Shown here in pieces: positions 34,122-42,710 of a stretch of DNA of 59,046 nt. This stretch comes from Rhodospirillaceae bacterium. GTDB taxonomy: Bacteria; Pseudomonadota; Alphaproteobacteria; Reyranellales; Reyranellaceae. The notes beneath the pieces were generated by a model. It saw only the letters and a list, made by a program, of their open reading frames with translations. It was not told the origin of the DNA and did not search any database. The position numbers and the translations under genes were made by a program. Position 1 is the first letter of the stretch. Every line of letters begins with the position of its first letter. The DNA lies in assembly GCA_009772935.1 (NCBI GenBank), contig WOUR01000037.1, forward strand, positions 1-59,046, read 5' to 3'.

Positions 34122-34919
34122 TTACAGCCCCAGCACGTCCTTCATGCCGTAGAGACCGGGCTTCTTGCCCTCCAGCCACTTGGCCGACGTCACCGCACCC
34201 GCCGCGTAGGTCTCGCGGCTGAAGGAGCGATGGCTGAGTTCCAGCCGCTCGCCAGCCGCCGCGAAATAGACCGTGTGGACGCCGACCTCCTCGCCGCCGC
34301 GCAGGGTGGCGAAGCCGATCTCGCCGCTCGGCCGCGCGCCGGTATGGCCGTCGCGGCTCTTACGCCAGACATCCTCGAGCTGGACCTTGCGGCCCGCCGC
34401 GGCGGCGCGGCCGAGCGCCAGCGCGGTGCCCGACGGCGCGTCGATCTTGTGGCGATGGTGCATTTCCAGCACCTCGATGTCGTAGCTGGGGTCGAGCATC
34501 GACGCGGTCTTCTCGACCAGCGCCAGCAGGATGTTGACGCCCAGCGCCATGTTCGCCGCCCACATGATCGGCACCTTCCTGGCCGCTTCCTGGATCAGCT
34601 TGGTTTGGACGGGATCGAGGCCGGTCGTGCCGATCACCATGGCGACGCCGTTCTCGCTGGCCACCTTCGCATGCGCCACCGTCGCTTCCGGCACGGTGAA
34701 ATCGATCACGCAATCGGCGGCCCTGATGGCGGCGGCGCTGTCGTCGCCGATCAGCACCCCGTTCGGCTCGATCCCGGCAAGCTCGCCCGCATCCTTGCCC
34801 AGCGCCTTGCTGCCCGGCCTCTCGCTGGCGGCGGCCAGGGTCACGCCCTCCGTCCGTGCGATCTGGCGGACCAGCATCTGGCCCATGCGCCCCGAGGCGC
34901 CCACGACGGCGATCTTCAT
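34122..34919 (-). CDS. dapB: 4-hydroxy-tetrahydrodipicolinate reductase
   Basis: This 265-residue enzyme has the NAD(P)-binding motif VVGASGRMGQM at the N-terminus and the DapB signature EMHHRHKIDAPSGTAL with the catalytic His and Lys, followed by RDGHTGARPSGEIGFATLRGG. It reduces the hydrated dihydrodipicolinate intermediate in lysine/diaminopimelate synthesis. It converges on DUF2244 across the family B repeat and is divergent from the DUF3303 gene. Confidence 0.97.
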   Translation of the reverse strand: MKIAVVGASGRMGQMLVRQIARTEGVTLAAASERPGSKALGKDAGELAGIEPNGVLIGDDSAAAIRAADCVIDFTVPEATVAHAKVASENGVAMVIGTTGLDPVQTKLIQEAARKVPIMWAANMALGVNILLALVEKTASMLDPSYDIEVLEMHHRHKIDAPSGTALALGRAAAAGRKVQLEDVWRKSRDGHTGARPSGEIGFATLRGGEEVGVHTVYFAAAGERLELSHRSFSRETYAAGAVTSAKWLEGKKPGLYGMKDVLGL

Positions 34920-34976
34920 CTCGTTCCTCTTTCCATTGACTGGCCTAGACTAACGGACCGGAAGCGAGGGGAACAC

Positions 34977-35246
34977 ATGCTCTTCATGGTGGTCGAGAAG
35001 TTCAAGAACCAGGACGGCAAGGCCGTCTATCGCAAGCTGCAGAAGGGCCGCGGCCTGCCCGACGGTCTCGAATTCGTCGCGAGCTACGTGACCGCCGATC
35101 TCGGCCGCTGCTTCCAGCTCATGCGCACCGACGACATCACGACGTTCCAGAAATGGATCTCCGACTGGCAGGACGTCGTCGAGTTCGAGGTCGTGCCCGT
35201 CGTCGAAGGCAAGACGACGCGCGAGGCGCTGGAGCCGCTGCTGTAG
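34977..35246 (+). CDS. DUF3303 family protein
   Basis: This 89-residue protein (MLFMVVEKFKNQDGKAVYRK, then LPDGLEFVASYVTADLGRCFQLMRT) matches DUF3303, a small alpha/beta family related to dimeric ferredoxin-like barrels. The function is unknown. A GAGGGG site lies upstream of the ATG. The GFA-type gene follows 29 bases later and is probably in the same transcript. Confidence 0.8.
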   Translation: MLFMVVEKFKNQDGKAVYRKLQKGRGLPDGLEFVASYVTADLGRCFQLMRTDDITTFQKWISDWQDVVEFEVVPVVEGKTTREALEPLL

Positions 35247-35275
35247 GCAGAAGTCCAAATGAAGGAGAGCAGACG

Positions 35276-35677
35276 ATGATCACAGGTGGCTGCCATTGCG
35301 GCGCGATTCGCTATCCGGCCGAGGGCGACGCCCTCCACCACGCGCTATTCCATTGCACGGACTGTCGCCGCCACGCCGGAGCGCCGATGGTGGGCTGGAC
35401 GATGTACCCGCAGAACGCGGTCAAGGTGACCAAGGGGACCCCGAGGGTCTACGCTTCGTCGGAGCACGGAAGGCGGCATTTCTGCCCCGACTGTGGCACC
35501 GGGCTGTTCTACGACAATGCCACGACGCTGCCGGGGCTCATCGATATCCAGAGCGCGACCTACGACGATCCGGACGCCGTGCCGGCACAGGTCCACATCC
35601 AGGTCGCCGACCGGATCGGATGGATGAAGAACGCCCACGAACTGCCGGCGTTCGACCGCTATCCGCCGCAGCAGTGA
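35276..35677 (+). CDS. GFA-family zinc protein (glutathione-dependent formaldehyde-activating enzyme type)
   Basis: The 133-residue protein has the GFA zinc-binding cysteines: GGCHCGAIRY at residue ~5, CTDCRRHAGAP at ~30 and FCPDCGTGLF at ~70. GFA members bind zinc, and some react with glutathione-aldehyde adducts, but the family is broad and most members are uncharacterised. AAGGAG precedes the ATG. It is probably co-transcribed with the DUF3303 gene. Confidence 0.85.
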   Translation: MITGGCHCGAIRYPAEGDALHHALFHCTDCRRHAGAPMVGWTMYPQNAVKVTKGTPRVYASSEHGRRHFCPDCGTGLFYDNATTLPGLIDIQSATYDDPDAVPAQVHIQVADRIGWMKNAHELPAFDRYPPQQ

Positions 35678-35728
35678 CGCGGGAGGCCCGGGGTCGTTAC
35701 TCTAGTGGTTTGACTTCACTAAGCGCCG

Positions 35729-36406
35729 TCACGGCCACGGTGTTGGTGGGCTCCCGGATCCCGGCCGACGGGACAGCCGCTCGAGTTCCAGTGCAAGGGC
35801 GTGTTGATATCGCACCACCAGCATTTCCAGGGGAGCCAGATCACGGTTTGGACATGGCGCGTCAAAACTGCACCAGCCAACTGCGGGCACTTTGCTGCCC
35901 GGATGGCAAAGCCAGCCGACGCTGCGGACATATCCAGATGGACTCAAACGCCACGCCGTGTCGCGCATCCAGTTTAGCAAAGAGCGCCTGCTTTCAGGAT
36001 CGCCGTGCTCTTTGACGGTCGACACACCCTGATCGGCCGCTTCGGGAAGCCTCGTTGCATCCCCTAACGAGAAGCGCTCGGTGCGGGAGACTTGAGGTCC
36101 AGGATTGCGCTTGTGGAATTCGCGTTGCTCCTCATTGGCTTCGTTGCTGCAGGCGACGACGAGCCGGTTCACTGATTCGCTGAAAAGCACAAGGTTTGAT
36201 CGGCTGCTGTTTGCAAAATGAACGAGAAGGTGGGAGGGGGATTCGTCATCGAATGATGTGCCGATGAAGTCGCGTCCCAATGTTTTCTGGCTGGCCCACT
36301 TGCGAAAGACCGCCATTGTGTGCATGCCCCAACCATAGTTGACGGACTTGTCCAGCGGGTCATCGACCGAGAAATCGAAGTCCTGTCGGATGAATTTGGT
36401 CTGCAT
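35729..36406 (-). CDS. Orphan hypothetical protein of atypical composition
   Basis: The 225-codon frame encodes a soluble protein with no signal peptide and no family I recognise. It has charged and aromatic segments (KFIRQDFDFSVDDPLDKSVNYGWGMHTMAVFRKW) and a C-terminus rich in Pro and Arg. The gene and its ~50-base 3' flank read as less GC-rich, with third-position A/T far commoner than in neighbours, suggesting horizontal acquisition or a non-native gene. It starts 15 bases after the mlrC-like stop on the same strand. No ribosome site is evident, so coding status is probable rather than certain. Confidence 0.5.
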   Translation of the reverse strand: MQTKFIRQDFDFSVDDPLDKSVNYGWGMHTMAVFRKWASQKTLGRDFIGTSFDDESPSHLLVHFANSSRSNLVLFSESVNRLVVACSNEANEEQREFHKRNPGPQVSRTERFSLGDATRLPEAADQGVSTVKEHGDPESRRSLLNWMRDTAWRLSPSGYVRSVGWLCHPGSKVPAVGWCSFDAPCPNRDLAPLEMLVVRYQHALALELERLSRRPGSGSPPTPWP

Positions 36407-36421
36407 GCGTCTGCTGGTTTC

Positions 36422-37882
36422 TTACTTCCACGGATCCGCCACCTTCGGCCAGAACGGCGTCTTGCGCTTGGTGTAGGGCCAGCGGGTGACATCGGGGTCG
36501 GCGGCGCCGGGGGTGGCGACGTAGAGGATCTCCTTCGCGACACCGACGAAGCCGTTATAGAAATGCTGCGCCGACTTCACGACGACGACGCGGTAGTCGG
36601 CGGGCTCGGCGCCGACGGCGCGGAAGGCGTCGGCGTGGAAGGTCTGGTTGCGCCGCGTGCAGATCGCGATGTCGACATGCTCCGACGAGAGCAGCGCCAT
36701 GTCGCCCAGCGGCGACATCACCGGCCCGTAGGGCTGGAAGACGTTGCGGGCGATCTTCTTCACCGTGACGTCGAGATCCATCGGATCTCCGCTCACCGTG
36801 CCAGACTTGCCGCCCAGCCGCATGCGGATGCGCGCGCCCTCGCCGGCCTCCTCGGCGATCTGGAAGGCCATCGGGTCCCACATCACGCCGAACAAAGCCG
36901 GGCCGATCTCGCGCTCGACCAGCGCCTTCAGCACGAAGGTCGAATCGCCCGGCGCGCCCGAGCCGGGATTGTCGGCACGGTCGGCCAGGACCAGCGGGCC
37001 CTGGTTGTGCGAAGCAGCTCGGTCCATCGCCTCGTCGACCGTCAGGTACTTGGTGGCATAGCGCTCGCGATTGTCCCACAGCTCGCGGCCCAGCTGCTCG
37101 GCCAGCGCCTCGGCCTTCTTCCTGTCGCCGTCGGCCACCACGAGGGTTCGGGTGCCCACGTCCTCGACGTCGGCGAAGGAGAAGCCGTGGCTCAGCGACA
37201 CCGAGAGGATGCCGTCCTTGCCCTCGAGGCTCTTCATGCGCACGACGAACTCGCTGATCGGCGGCACCGAGGTGCGGTACTGCGCGATCATGCGGCAGTC
37301 GTAGCGCGCCATCACCGGCTTCACCTTGCCCTCGACCGTGTCGGCGATGATGGCGAACAGCTCGGCCGCGCGCTCCATCGTGTCGGTGTGCGGATATTCC
37401 TTGTAGCCGACCAGTACGTCGGCGCTGTCGAGCATCAGGGCGCTCAGGTGGCAATGCAGGTCGAACTCGGCGCCGATCGCGACCTTGGGCCCGACGATGG
37501 CGCGGATGCGCGACAGGAGATCGCCCTCGCAGTCGTCGTAGCCGTCGGCCACCATCGCGCCGTGCACGTTGATCAGCACGGCGTCGAGCGGCAGGGCGGC
37601 CTTCACGCCGTCGAGGATCTCGTCGCGGAAATCCTCATAGACCTTGCGCACGGTGGTGCCCGAGGGCGCGGCGAAGGTCGAGAGCCCCTCGATCACGGTC
37701 CAGCCGTGCTTCTCCGCCTCCTTGCGCCAGACATGCACCGGCGCCGTGAAGTTGGTGGGCTCATGCTGGGTGGCGTCGCCGTGCCAGATGCCATGCTCCT
37801 GGTAGCCGCGCAGGCCGGTCGGGAAGGGCACGAACTGGTTGGTCTCGGTCCCGAGGGCCGCGATGTACACACGCTTGGTCAC
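36422..37882 (-). CDS. M81-family metallopeptidase (MlrC-like)
   Basis: This 486-residue protein resembles microcystinase C (MlrC, peptidase family M81). It has AALGTETNQFVPFPTG at the N-terminus, INVHGAMVADGYDDCEGDLL with His and Asp ligands near residue 120, GAEFDLHCHLS near 150, and DRADNPGSGAPGDSTFVLKAL. MlrC cleaves linearised microcystin peptides, and homologues in bacteria without microcystin exposure probably hydrolyse other peptides or amides. I choose GTG 37882 because AAGGAG lies five bases upstream. It starts two bases beyond the tag stop, so the two genes are coupled. Confidence 0.85.
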   Translation of the reverse strand: MTKRVYIAALGTETNQFVPFPTGLRGYQEHGIWHGDATQHEPTNFTAPVHVWRKEAEKHGWTVIEGLSTFAAPSGTTVRKVYEDFRDEILDGVKAALPLDAVLINVHGAMVADGYDDCEGDLLSRIRAIVGPKVAIGAEFDLHCHLSALMLDSADVLVGYKEYPHTDTMERAAELFAIIADTVEGKVKPVMARYDCRMIAQYRTSVPPISEFVVRMKSLEGKDGILSVSLSHGFSFADVEDVGTRTLVVADGDRKKAEALAEQLGRELWDNRERYATKYLTVDEAMDRAASHNQGPLVLADRADNPGSGAPGDSTFVLKALVEREIGPALFGVMWDPMAFQIAEEAGEGARIRMRLGGKSGTVSGDPMDLDVTVKKIARNVFQPYGPVMSPLGDMALLSSEHVDIAICTRRNQTFHADAFRAVGAEPADYRVVVVKSAQHFYNGFVGVAKEILYVATPGAADPDVTRWPYTKRKTPFWPKVADPWK

Positions 37883-37884
37883 GA

Positions 37885-38478
37885 TCACTCCTTGGCGCAG
37901 TGGCAACCCACGACATGGTCGTCGACCATGCCCGAGGCTTGCATGAAGGCATAGCAGATGGTGGAGCCGACGAACTTGAAGCCGGCCTTCTGGAGGGCTT
38001 TCGACAGGGCGTCGCTTTCGGGCGAGCGGGCGGGCACGTCCTTGAGGGTCTTCGGACGGTTCTTCTTCGGCGTCCCGCCGACGAAGCTCCACAGGAACCT
38101 GGAGAAGGAGCCTTCGCGCTCCTGCAGCGCGAGATAGGACTGAGCGTTGGTCACGCTGGCGGCGATCTTGCCCTTGTGGCGGATGATGCCGGGATCGAGC
38201 AGCAGCTTCTCCAGCTTCGCAGGGCGATAGCGCGCGATCTTCGCAGGCTCAAACCCGTCATAGACCTTGCGATAGTGCTCGCGCTTGCGCAGCACGGTGA
38301 TCCAGGAGAGACCGGCCTGACAACCCTCCAGCGTCAGGAGCTCGAACAGCGCGCGATCGTCGCGCAGCGGACGTCCCCATTCCGTGTCGTGGTATTGCTG
38401 GTAGAGCGGATCGTCCGACACCCAGCCGCATCTTGGCTTGCCGTCCGCGCCGCTCACTCTATCGTGCTTCCAAACCAT
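37885..38478 (-). CDS. tag: DNA-3-methyladenine glycosylase I
   Basis: This 197-residue protein matches Tag: RCGWVSDDPLYQQYHDTEWG at the N-terminus, LFELLTLEGCQAGLSWITVL with the substrate-pocket residues, and zinc ligands near both ends (Cys-17 in RCGWV, and the C-terminal HVVGCHC). It excises 3-methyladenine from alkylated DNA. It diverges from the haloacid dehalogenase with only 16 bases between start codons and has no obvious ribosome site, so it may be leaderless. Confidence 0.95.
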   Translation of the reverse strand: MVWKHDRVSGADGKPRCGWVSDDPLYQQYHDTEWGRPLRDDRALFELLTLEGCQAGLSWITVLRKREHYRKVYDGFEPAKIARYRPAKLEKLLLDPGIIRHKGKIAASVTNAQSYLALQEREGSFSRFLWSFVGGTPKKNRPKTLKDVPARSPESDALSKALQKAGFKFVGSTICYAFMQASGMVDDHVVGCHCAKE

Positions 38479-38494
38479 GTGAGGAAGCTACCCA

Positions 38495-39214
38495 ATGTCG
38501 AAGGTCCCCGCCAATCTGAAGGTCTGCATTTTCGATGTGTTCGGCACCGTTGTCGACTGGCGCGGCAGCCTGATCCAGGACATGCCCGCGCTCGGCAAGA
38601 AATACGGCATCGAAACCGATTGGACGAGCTTCGCCGACGACTGGCGCGGCCTCTACCAGCCGCAGATGGGCCGCGTCCGCAAGGGCGAGCTGCCATGGAC
38701 GCGCATCGACGACCTGCACAAGGAAGCGTTCGAGATGCTCCTGCAGAAGCGGGGCCTGAAGCATCCGGGCGAGGAGGGCGCGTGGGAGTTCACCCACCTC
38801 TGGCACAAGCTGCGTCCGTGGCCCGATTCGGTCGAGGGCATCGGCATGATGAAGAAGAAGTTCGTCGTGGCCACGCTCAGCAACGGCAATGTCGCGCTGC
38901 TGATCAACATGGCCAAGAACGGCGGCATTCCCTGGGATCACTGCTTCTCCGGCGAGACCTTCCATCACTACAAGCCCGATCCCGAGGCCTATCTCGGCGT
39001 GGTCGACAGCATGTACGTGAAGCCCGAGCAGGTCATGCTGGTCGCCGCGCACAACGGAGACCTCGCGGCGGCGCAGAAGTGCGGTCTGTCGACGGGCTTC
39101 GTCCTGCGCCCCACCGAACACGGGCCCGGCCAGACCCGCGACCTCAAGGCCGAGGGCGAGTGGAACGCGGTCGGCACGTCGATGATCGATCTCGCGAAGA
39201 AGCTCGGGTGTTGA
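38495..39214 (+). CDS. Haloacid dehalogenase, type II
   Basis: This 239-residue HAD enzyme has the nucleophile motif FDVFGTVVDWRGSL (first Asp), ATLSNGNVAL (motif II Ser), the motif III Lys in HHYKPDPEAYLG and the acidic motif AAHNGDLAAA. It belongs to the L-2-haloacid dehalogenase group, since DVFGT and SNGN are typical of it, and would hydrolyse C2-halogenated short-chain acids. GAGGAAG precedes the ATG. A true substrate is not proven, as many annotated members act on other compounds. Confidence 0.88.
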   Translation: MSKVPANLKVCIFDVFGTVVDWRGSLIQDMPALGKKYGIETDWTSFADDWRGLYQPQMGRVRKGELPWTRIDDLHKEAFEMLLQKRGLKHPGEEGAWEFTHLWHKLRPWPDSVEGIGMMKKKFVVATLSNGNVALLINMAKNGGIPWDHCFSGETFHHYKPDPEAYLGVVDSMYVKPEQVMLVAAHNGDLAAAQKCGLSTGFVLRPTEHGPGQTRDLKAEGEWNAVGTSMIDLAKKLGC

Positions 39215-39224
39215 TTCAGCCGAG

Positions 39225-39289
39225 TAAGGATCCTTCGCTGCGCTCAGGATGACACCGAGTGTCATCCCGAACGAAGTGAGGGATCCTTA
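39225..39289. repeat. Long imperfect hairpin between convergent genes
   Basis: TAAGGATCC (39225-39233) and GGATCCTTA (39281-39289) bound a 65-base inverted repeat. Inside it, TTCGCTGCGCTCAGGATGAC pairs imperfectly with the opposite arm around a short CGA loop. It fills the gap between the dehalogenase and amidase genes. I see no second copy in this window, but the type (GGATCCTTCGCT...CAGGATGACA) is familiar from dispersed intergenic repeats in alphaproteobacterial genomes. It may act as a terminator. Confidence 0.65.
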
Positions 39290-39319
39290 ACTGTCCTAGA
39301 CCCCGATCGTCGACTCGCG

Positions 39320-40732
39320 TCAGAGCTTCGGCCGGTGCGAACGCCACGGCGTGGCGCGCTCGTAGGCGGCACCGGCGGCCAGGACGCTGGCCTCGTCGAA
39401 CGCGCGGCCGGCGAGCTGGAAGGCGAGCGGCAGGCCGGCGGCATCGAAGCCGCAGCACACCGTGGCCGCGGGCTGGCCGGTGACGTTGAACGGCATGCTG
39501 AGCGAGGGCTTGCCGAGGAAGTGGAAGATCGGCGCCGGATCCTCGAAGACTTCCGGCGGCCCCCACTGGTTGGCCGTCATCACGAGGTCGTAGCCGCGCA
39601 TCGCCTCGCGCGTGTCCTGCTGCAGCTTGCGCCTGAAGCGCAGCGCCGAGATGTACTGCTCGGCCGAGAGAAAGGCGCCGAGCTGGAAGCGGCGGCGCGT
39701 CGTGTAGCCGAACTTCTCAGGCCGCTCGATCACGTCGCGGCGATGGATGGCGTGCGCCTCGGTGGTGATGATGACGCGGCCGCAGATGTGATAATCGCGG
39801 ATGTCGGGGAAGACGACTTCCTCGACCGTGGCGCCGAGATCGCGCACGACGCGCACGGCCTCTTCCATCCCCGCGGCCATGTCGTCGGAAAGCCTGCCCT
39901 TGGGCCCCTCGTACCAGCTCCGCGCCAGCGCGATCCGCAGGCCCTTGATCGGGCGCCGGGCCGCCGCGCCATAATCGACCTTGGGCGCGCGCGCCGAGGC
40001 CTGGTCGTTGGGATCGTGCCCGGCCAGCACGTCGAGCATCAGCGCGCAGTCTTCCGTCGTCCAGGCCATGGGCCCGGCGGTGTCGAGGCTGAAGGACAGC
40101 GGGAAGATTCCGCAACGACTCACCAATCCATAGGTCGGCTTGATGCCGGCGATGGCGCAATAGCCTGCCGGGTTGCGGATCGAGCCACCGGTATCGGAGC
40201 CCATCGCGCCCATGCAGAGGGCGGCCGCGATCGCCGCGCCCGAGCCGCTCGACGAGCCACCGGGCTGGTAGTCGGTGTTCCACGGATTGCGCACGGCCGG
40301 GAAGGGCTGGTCGGGCGTCATCGCGCCGTTGGCGAACTCGTGCGTGCCGAGCTTGCCCAGGATCACCGCGCCTGCATCCTTGAGGCGGCGCACCGTCTCG
40401 GCGTCGATCGCCGGTACGTAGTCGATCTTGAGATGCGAATGGCCGGTCGTCTTCACGCCGGCCGTCTCGTAGATGTCCTTCAGGCCGATCGGGATGCCGT
40501 GCATCGGTCCGCGTCGCAGACCGCCCTTCATCTCCATGTCGGCCTGCCGCGCGGCGTTCAGCGCCAGGTCCGCCGTGACCGTGACGTAGCTGTTGAGGCT
40601 AGGGTCGACAGCCTCGATCCGTGCCAGGAAGGCCTCGGTGAGCGCCGTCGCGGTGAGTTCGCCCCGCGCCATCAGGCGGCCGGCCTCGGCGATGCCCAGT
40701 GTCGTGAGATCGCTCGTCGTCAAATCGGTCAT
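39320..40732 (-). CDS. Amidase-signature hydrolase
   Basis: This 470-residue enzyme has the Ser-cisSer-Lys triad of the amidase signature family: Lys in PIGLKDIYETAGV (~residue 79), the glycine/serine-rich GGSSSGSGAAIAA (~155) and MGSDTGGSIRNPA with the nucleophile Ser (~178). It would hydrolyse a small amide or carbamate. A 64-residue protein is encoded immediately upstream, eight bases away, like the GatC/AtzG-type partner subunits of some amidases. The pair diverges from a peptide-type ABC transporter, suggesting uptake followed by hydrolysis of an amide-bearing compound. It is not GatA, because no gatB or gatC is present. Confidence 0.9.
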   Translation of the reverse strand: MTDLTTSDLTTLGIAEAGRLMARGELTATALTEAFLARIEAVDPSLNSYVTVTADLALNAARQADMEMKGGLRRGPMHGIPIGLKDIYETAGVKTTGHSHLKIDYVPAIDAETVRRLKDAGAVILGKLGTHEFANGAMTPDQPFPAVRNPWNTDYQPGGSSSGSGAAIAAALCMGAMGSDTGGSIRNPAGYCAIAGIKPTYGLVSRCGIFPLSFSLDTAGPMAWTTEDCALMLDVLAGHDPNDQASARAPKVDYGAAARRPIKGLRIALARSWYEGPKGRLSDDMAAGMEEAVRVVRDLGATVEEVVFPDIRDYHICGRVIITTEAHAIHRRDVIERPEKFGYTTRRRFQLGAFLSAEQYISALRFRRKLQQDTREAMRGYDLVMTANQWGPPEVFEDPAPIFHFLGKPSLSMPFNVTGQPAATVCCGFDAAGLPLAFQLAGRAFDEASVLAAGAAYERATPWRSHRPKL

Positions 40733-40740
40733 GGGAAACT

Positions 40741-40935
40741 CTACTCGTCGGCGCGGAAGACTTGCGGCGGCTCGGCGGCCCAGGCCCAGCGCTCGGGGAT
40801 GCGCTCCATCAGGCCGAGCAGGCCGACATAGCCCTTGTGCAGATGGCCGATGTCTTCCTCGGTCAGGGTGAGACCGGTCAGCGCGGCGCGTGCCCGGAAT
40901 TCCTCGAGCGTTGGCGCCCTAGTCGATGATGTCAT
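40741..40935 (-). CDS. Small putative amidase partner protein
   Basis: A 64-residue protein starts at ATG 40935 after a good GGAGGGA ribosome site and ends eight bases before the amidase start. The N-terminal two thirds looks helical (LEEFRARAALTGLTLTEEDI), and the C-terminus is rich in Trp/Pro (PERWAWAAEPPQVF). By size and position it resembles GatC- or AtzG-like small subunits that stabilise amidases, but I do not recognise a family with confidence. Ribosome site and spacing make it very likely a real gene. Confidence 0.6.
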   Translation of the reverse strand: MTSSTRAPTLEEFRARAALTGLTLTEEDIGHLHKGYVGLLGLMERIPERWAWAAEPPQVFRADE

Positions 40936-41074
40936 GACATCCCTCCGCAATCGTTGATGCATGCAATCGACATGCCGCCTCACGCGTAGCGCGCTCATGT
41001 TGCATTGGCTTGGCCCTTGCATGACGGAACGGGACGGCGTCTCGCGTCGGGATTGCCAAACCGGAGAGTGGTGA
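40936..41074. promoter_or_regulatory. Divergent promoter region, amidase pair / peptide ABC operon
   Basis: This 139-base gap must hold promoters for both directions. It contains a direct repeat GCAATCG (40947-40953 and 40963-40969) around a self-complementary TGCATGCA, possibly a regulator site. No hexamers are clear enough to call. Confidence 0.35.
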
Positions 41075-42679
41075 ATGTTCAAGCGTCTACGCGTCACTGT
41101 CGCCGGCCTGGCCATCCTGGCGGCAACCTCAACGCCTGCCCTTTCGCAGGGCACTCTGCGTATCGGCATGACAGCCGCCGACATACCCCTGACCACGGGC
41201 CAGCCCGATCAGGGGTTCGAGGGCTTCCGCTTCGCCGGCTACACCATCTATGACGCGCTCGTGAACTGGGACCTCTCGAAGGCCGACACGATCGCCGACA
41301 TCCGGCCCGGCCTCGCGCTGTCCTGGGCGCCAGTCGAGGGCGAGCCGACCAAGTGGATCTTCAAGCTGCGCGAGGGCGTCAAGTTCCACGACGGGTCGGA
41401 CTTCGACGCCGACGCCGTGATCTGGAACCTCGACAAGGTGCTGAACGACAAGTCGCCGCAGTTCGACCGCAAGCAGATGGCGCAGGTGCGTGCGCGCATC
41501 CCGACGCTCGTTGGTTACAAGAAGATCGACAAGTACACGGTCGAGCTCACGACGCGCATCGTCAACTCGCTGTTCCCCTACGACATGTCCTACGTCTTCT
41601 ATTCGAGCCCCGCGAACTGGGAGAAGCAGGGCAAGGACTGGAACAAGGTCGCGCTCAACCCGTCGGGCACCGGCCCGTTCAAGGTCGACCGCGTCGTACC
41701 GCGCGAGCGCATGGAACTCTCGCGCAACGCCGACTACTGGGAAAAGGCCCGGGTGCCGAAGCTCGACAAGGTGATCCTGTTCCCGATGCCGGAGGCCGCA
41801 ACCCGCACGGCGGCGCTGCTGGCGGGCCAGGTGGACTGGATCGAGGTGCCCGCCCCCGATGCCATTCCGCGCCTCAAGCAGGGCGGCATGACCATCATCA
41901 CCAACAAGTACCCGCACAACTGGGCCTACCAGCCCTCCATGGTCGAAGGCTCGCCGTGGACGGACGTCCGCGTGCGCAAGGCGGCCAACCTCGCCATCGA
42001 TCGTGCCGGCCTCAACAAGCTGCTGGGCGGGCTGATGGTCCAGTCGAAGGGCCATGTCTATCCCGGCCATCCGTGGTTCGGCTCGCCCGCCTTCGACATC
42101 AAGTACGACCCGGCGACAGCCAAGAAGCTGCTGGCCGAGGCGGGCTACAGCGCGACCAACAAGCCCAAGATCAAGATCGCCATCTCGACCTCTGGCTCCG
42201 GACAGATGCTGCCGCTGCCGATGAACGAATACGTACAGGAGAACCTGAACGCCGTCGGCTTCGACGCCTCGTTCGAGGTGATGGAATGGAACGCGCTGGT
42301 GAACTTCTCCTTCCAGCCGGCGACGGGTGACAATGCCAAGAAGGCGGGCGTCAACGGCATCAACATCAGCCGCGCCACCGTCGATCCCTATTCGGCCTTC
42401 ACGCGCCTGATGAACAGCAACTTCGTCCCGCCGGTCGGCGCCAACTGGGGCATCCTGAAGGACGAGAAGCTCGATGCCATGATCAACAAGGCGCATACGA
42501 GCTTCGACAAGGCCGAGCAGACCAAGGCCCTGTCCGAGGTGCACGGCTACGTCGTCGACCAGGCCTACTGGGTCTGGATCGCGCACGACCTCAATCCGCG
42601 CGCCATGAGCCCCAAGGTGAAGGGCTTCGTGCAGGCGCAGAGCTGGTTCCAGGACCTGACGCCGGTCGAAATCAAGTAA
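41075..42679 (+). CDS. ABC transporter peptide-type substrate-binding protein
   Basis: This 534-residue precursor has a signal peptide (FKRLRVTVAGLAILAATSTPALS) and the solute-binding family 5 fold (DppA/OppA type). Signs of the fold are FAGYTIYDALVNWDL, FKLREGVKFHDGSDFDADAV and GTGPFKVDR. It captures a peptide or peptide-like compound in the periplasm and hands it to the permeases encoded next. GGAGAG precedes the ATG. It is the first gene of a five-gene operon. The ligand is unknown, and the neighbouring amidase suggests an amide-containing one. Confidence 0.92.
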   Translation: MFKRLRVTVAGLAILAATSTPALSQGTLRIGMTAADIPLTTGQPDQGFEGFRFAGYTIYDALVNWDLSKADTIADIRPGLALSWAPVEGEPTKWIFKLREGVKFHDGSDFDADAVIWNLDKVLNDKSPQFDRKQMAQVRARIPTLVGYKKIDKYTVELTTRIVNSLFPYDMSYVFYSSPANWEKQGKDWNKVALNPSGTGPFKVDRVVPRERMELSRNADYWEKARVPKLDKVILFPMPEAATRTAALLAGQVDWIEVPAPDAIPRLKQGGMTIITNKYPHNWAYQPSMVEGSPWTDVRVRKAANLAIDRAGLNKLLGGLMVQSKGHVYPGHPWFGSPAFDIKYDPATAKKLLAEAGYSATNKPKIKIAISTSGSGQMLPLPMNEYVQENLNAVGFDASFEVMEWNALVNFSFQPATGDNAKKAGVNGINISRATVDPYSAFTRLMNSNFVPPVGANWGILKDEKLDAMINKAHTSFDKAEQTKALSEVHGYVVDQAYWVWIAHDLNPRAMSPKVKGFVQAQSWFQDLTPVEIK

Positions 42680-42710
42680 CTCACAGCAAACAAACGAGAG
42701 GCGGGCCGCA

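Noticed and set aside
37889..38092. N-terminal extension of the MlrC-like protein across tag
   Set aside because: It is read in the wrong frame of tag; the GTG at 37882 has a well-placed AAGGAG and yields the family's normal start.
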